Shown: in pieces, positions 5,796 to 6,696 of the stretch
How the letters are laid out: every line of letters begins with the position of its first letter
Numbering within the stretch: position 1 is the first letter of the stretch
DNA from: an uncultured Clostridia bacterium
GTDB lineage: Bacteria > Bacillota > Clostridia > Saccharofermentanales > Fastidiosipilaceae
DNA length: 6,696 bases
Assembly (NCBI GenBank): GCA_947253135.1
Contig: CAMXYS010000088.1
Span: 1 to 6,696, forward strand
Reading direction: 5' to 3'
The notes under the pieces: generated by a model
Seen by the model: the letters and a program-made list of their open reading frames with translations, nothing else
Database searches by the model: none
Told to the model about the DNA's origin: nothing
Position numbers and translations under genes: made by a program

Positions 5796-6696
5796 TTGAC
5801 AAAGGCAAGTGAACAGAGGCCGGAGTTGTTGGCTCCGGTCGGTTCTTTTGAAACACTGGAAACAGCCTTGAATTGGGGGGCGGATGCTGTTTATTTTGGT
5901 TGCGGCAAGCTCAATGCCCGCAGCGAGCGGGTCGCTTTTGAAGTCGCTGACCTAAGTGAGGTAGTAGAGCTTTGCAGCCAGGCCTATGTGCGCCCCTATC
6001 TGACTTTGAATACAATTATCTACGAGGCGGAAATAAAATCTGCCCTCCAGTTAGCTGAACAAGCAGAGAGAGCGGGTATCCAGGCGCTTATTGTGCAGGA
6101 CTATGGTTTGGCAGCAGAGCTCGTGCGACTTTTCCCGGGCCTTGAAATCCATGCCAGTACCCAGATGACAGTAGGGTCACCCGCGGCTTTAGAACGAGCC
6201 GCTGCGGCCGGTTTTAAGCGGGTTATCCTGCCAAGGGAAAGCAGTTTGACGGATCTTTGCTATTTAGCCGGGCAAGCTGACAAACTAGGTATAGAGACGG
6301 AAGTCTTTGTTCAGGGCGCCCTGTGTGTGTCTGTTTCCGGTCAGTGTCATCTCAGTCGCCTGCGAGGTGGCAGAAGTGCTAATAGAGGTGCCTGTGCTTG
6401 CCCTTGTCGTCAAACCTGGCAGTTGACAGATGAGTTCGGGGGCATCTTTAAAACAGAACCACTTTTATCACCTAAAGACCAGTGTAATTTGGCTTATTTA
6501 AAAAAACTGGTGGAAGCCGGTGTCCATTCTTTTAAAATTGAGGGAAGACTGAGGCGACCAAGCTATATAGCGGCGGCACTGACTGCTTACAGGAAGGTTT
6601 TGGCTGGTGTCGAACCGGCTGCAGCGGATCGCCAGAACCTTTTGCAGGCCTTTAACAGGGGTGGGGCTTTTACAGATGCTTTTATTGGAGACCGTG
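5796..6696 (+). CDS. U32 family peptidase / RNA hydroxylase-like protein, 3'-truncated
   Basis: The frame is open from TTG 5796 to the right edge, giving 300 residues of an incomplete protein. ELLAPVGSFETLETALNWGADAVYFG (from residue 10) is the classic U32 N-terminus. HASTQMTV and the family signature EVFVQGALCVSVSGQCHLS (169-187) follow, then RGACACPCR (197-205) and FKIEGR further on. Cysteines 177, 184, 200 and 204 have the spacing of the four Fe-S ligands in the relatives RlhA and TrhP, which hydroxylate cytidine or uridine in rRNA and tRNA. Other members are described as collagenase-like peptidases. Which activity this one has cannot be told from the visible part, and any C-terminal domain lies outside the window. 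Start choice: the TTG is the only upstream in-frame candidate after the TGA at 5793, and AGAGG precedes it. The 51-base gap from the zapA-like gene, without a terminator, suggests one operon. Confidence 0.93.
   Translation, partial: MTKASEQRPELLAPVGSFETLETALNWGADAVYFGCGKLNARSERVAFEVADLSEVVELCSQAYVRPYLTLNTIIYEAEIKSALQLAEQAERAGIQALIVQDYGLAAELVRLFPGLEIHASTQMTVGSPAALERAAAAGFKRVILPRESSLTDLCYLAGQADKLGIETEVFVQGALCVSVSGQCHLSRLRGGRSANRGACACPCRQTWQLTDEFGGIFKTEPLLSPKDQCNLAYLKKLVEAGVHSFKIEGRLRRPSYIAAALTAYRKVLAGVEPAAADRQNLLQAFNRGGAFTDAFIGDR

Noticed and set aside
1..6696. A previously undescribed multi-gene system, CRISPR array or defence island
   Set aside because: All genes but the ZapA-like tail are recognisable housekeeping or metabolic families, and there are no regularly spaced repeats or effector-like genes.

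Overview
The window looks like ordinary bacterial chromosome, about 50% GC, with all five recognisable genes on the + strand. It is most consistent with an anaerobic Bacillota (Clostridia-type) organism. The reasons are strong GGAGG/AAGGAG ribosome binding sites, a GTP-type PEP carboxykinase, and a ZapA-like gene directly followed by a U32 peptidase-family gene, an order common in Clostridia. The species cannot be named from what is visible. No CRISPR array, tRNA, rRNA, insertion sequence or defence system was seen.

Layout. Bases 1-49 are not biological: they are the end of an Illumina P7 oligo, an apparent 10-base index and the Nextera read-2 transposase adapter. Real sequence begins at base 50, inside a gene. 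That gene (to 1704) is the C-terminal part of a sialate O-acetylesterase-like (SASA family) protein with a jelly-roll-like C-terminal domain; its N-terminal half lies off the contig. Its stop codon abuts the start codon of rsmA/ksgA (1705-2607), the 16S rRNA dimethyladenosine transferase. A 161-base spacer then leads to pckG (2769-4529), a complete GTP-dependent PEP carboxykinase. The spacer carries a weak hairpin, a poor promoter candidate and a 15-base perfect palindrome. A 213-base spacer follows, holding a large multi-segment hairpin ending in six T (a likely pckG terminator) and a TATAAT -10 box. Next come a ZapA-like gene with a very long disordered tail (4743-5744) and, 51 bases later, a U32 family gene starting at a TTG codon (5796) that runs off the right edge.

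How they fit together. There are probably three transcription units: esterase-rsmA, pckG alone, and zapA-U32. RsmA is a ribosome-maturation enzyme, and the U32 protein is related to Fe-S RNA hydroxylases or collagenase-like peptidases. PckG is central carbon metabolism and ZapA is a Z-ring accessory protein. They look like neighbouring housekeeping units rather than one pathway. The points most worth a second look are the untrimmed adapter, the apparent loss of catalytic residues in the esterase, and the repeated SIDPxTG motif in the ZapA tail.
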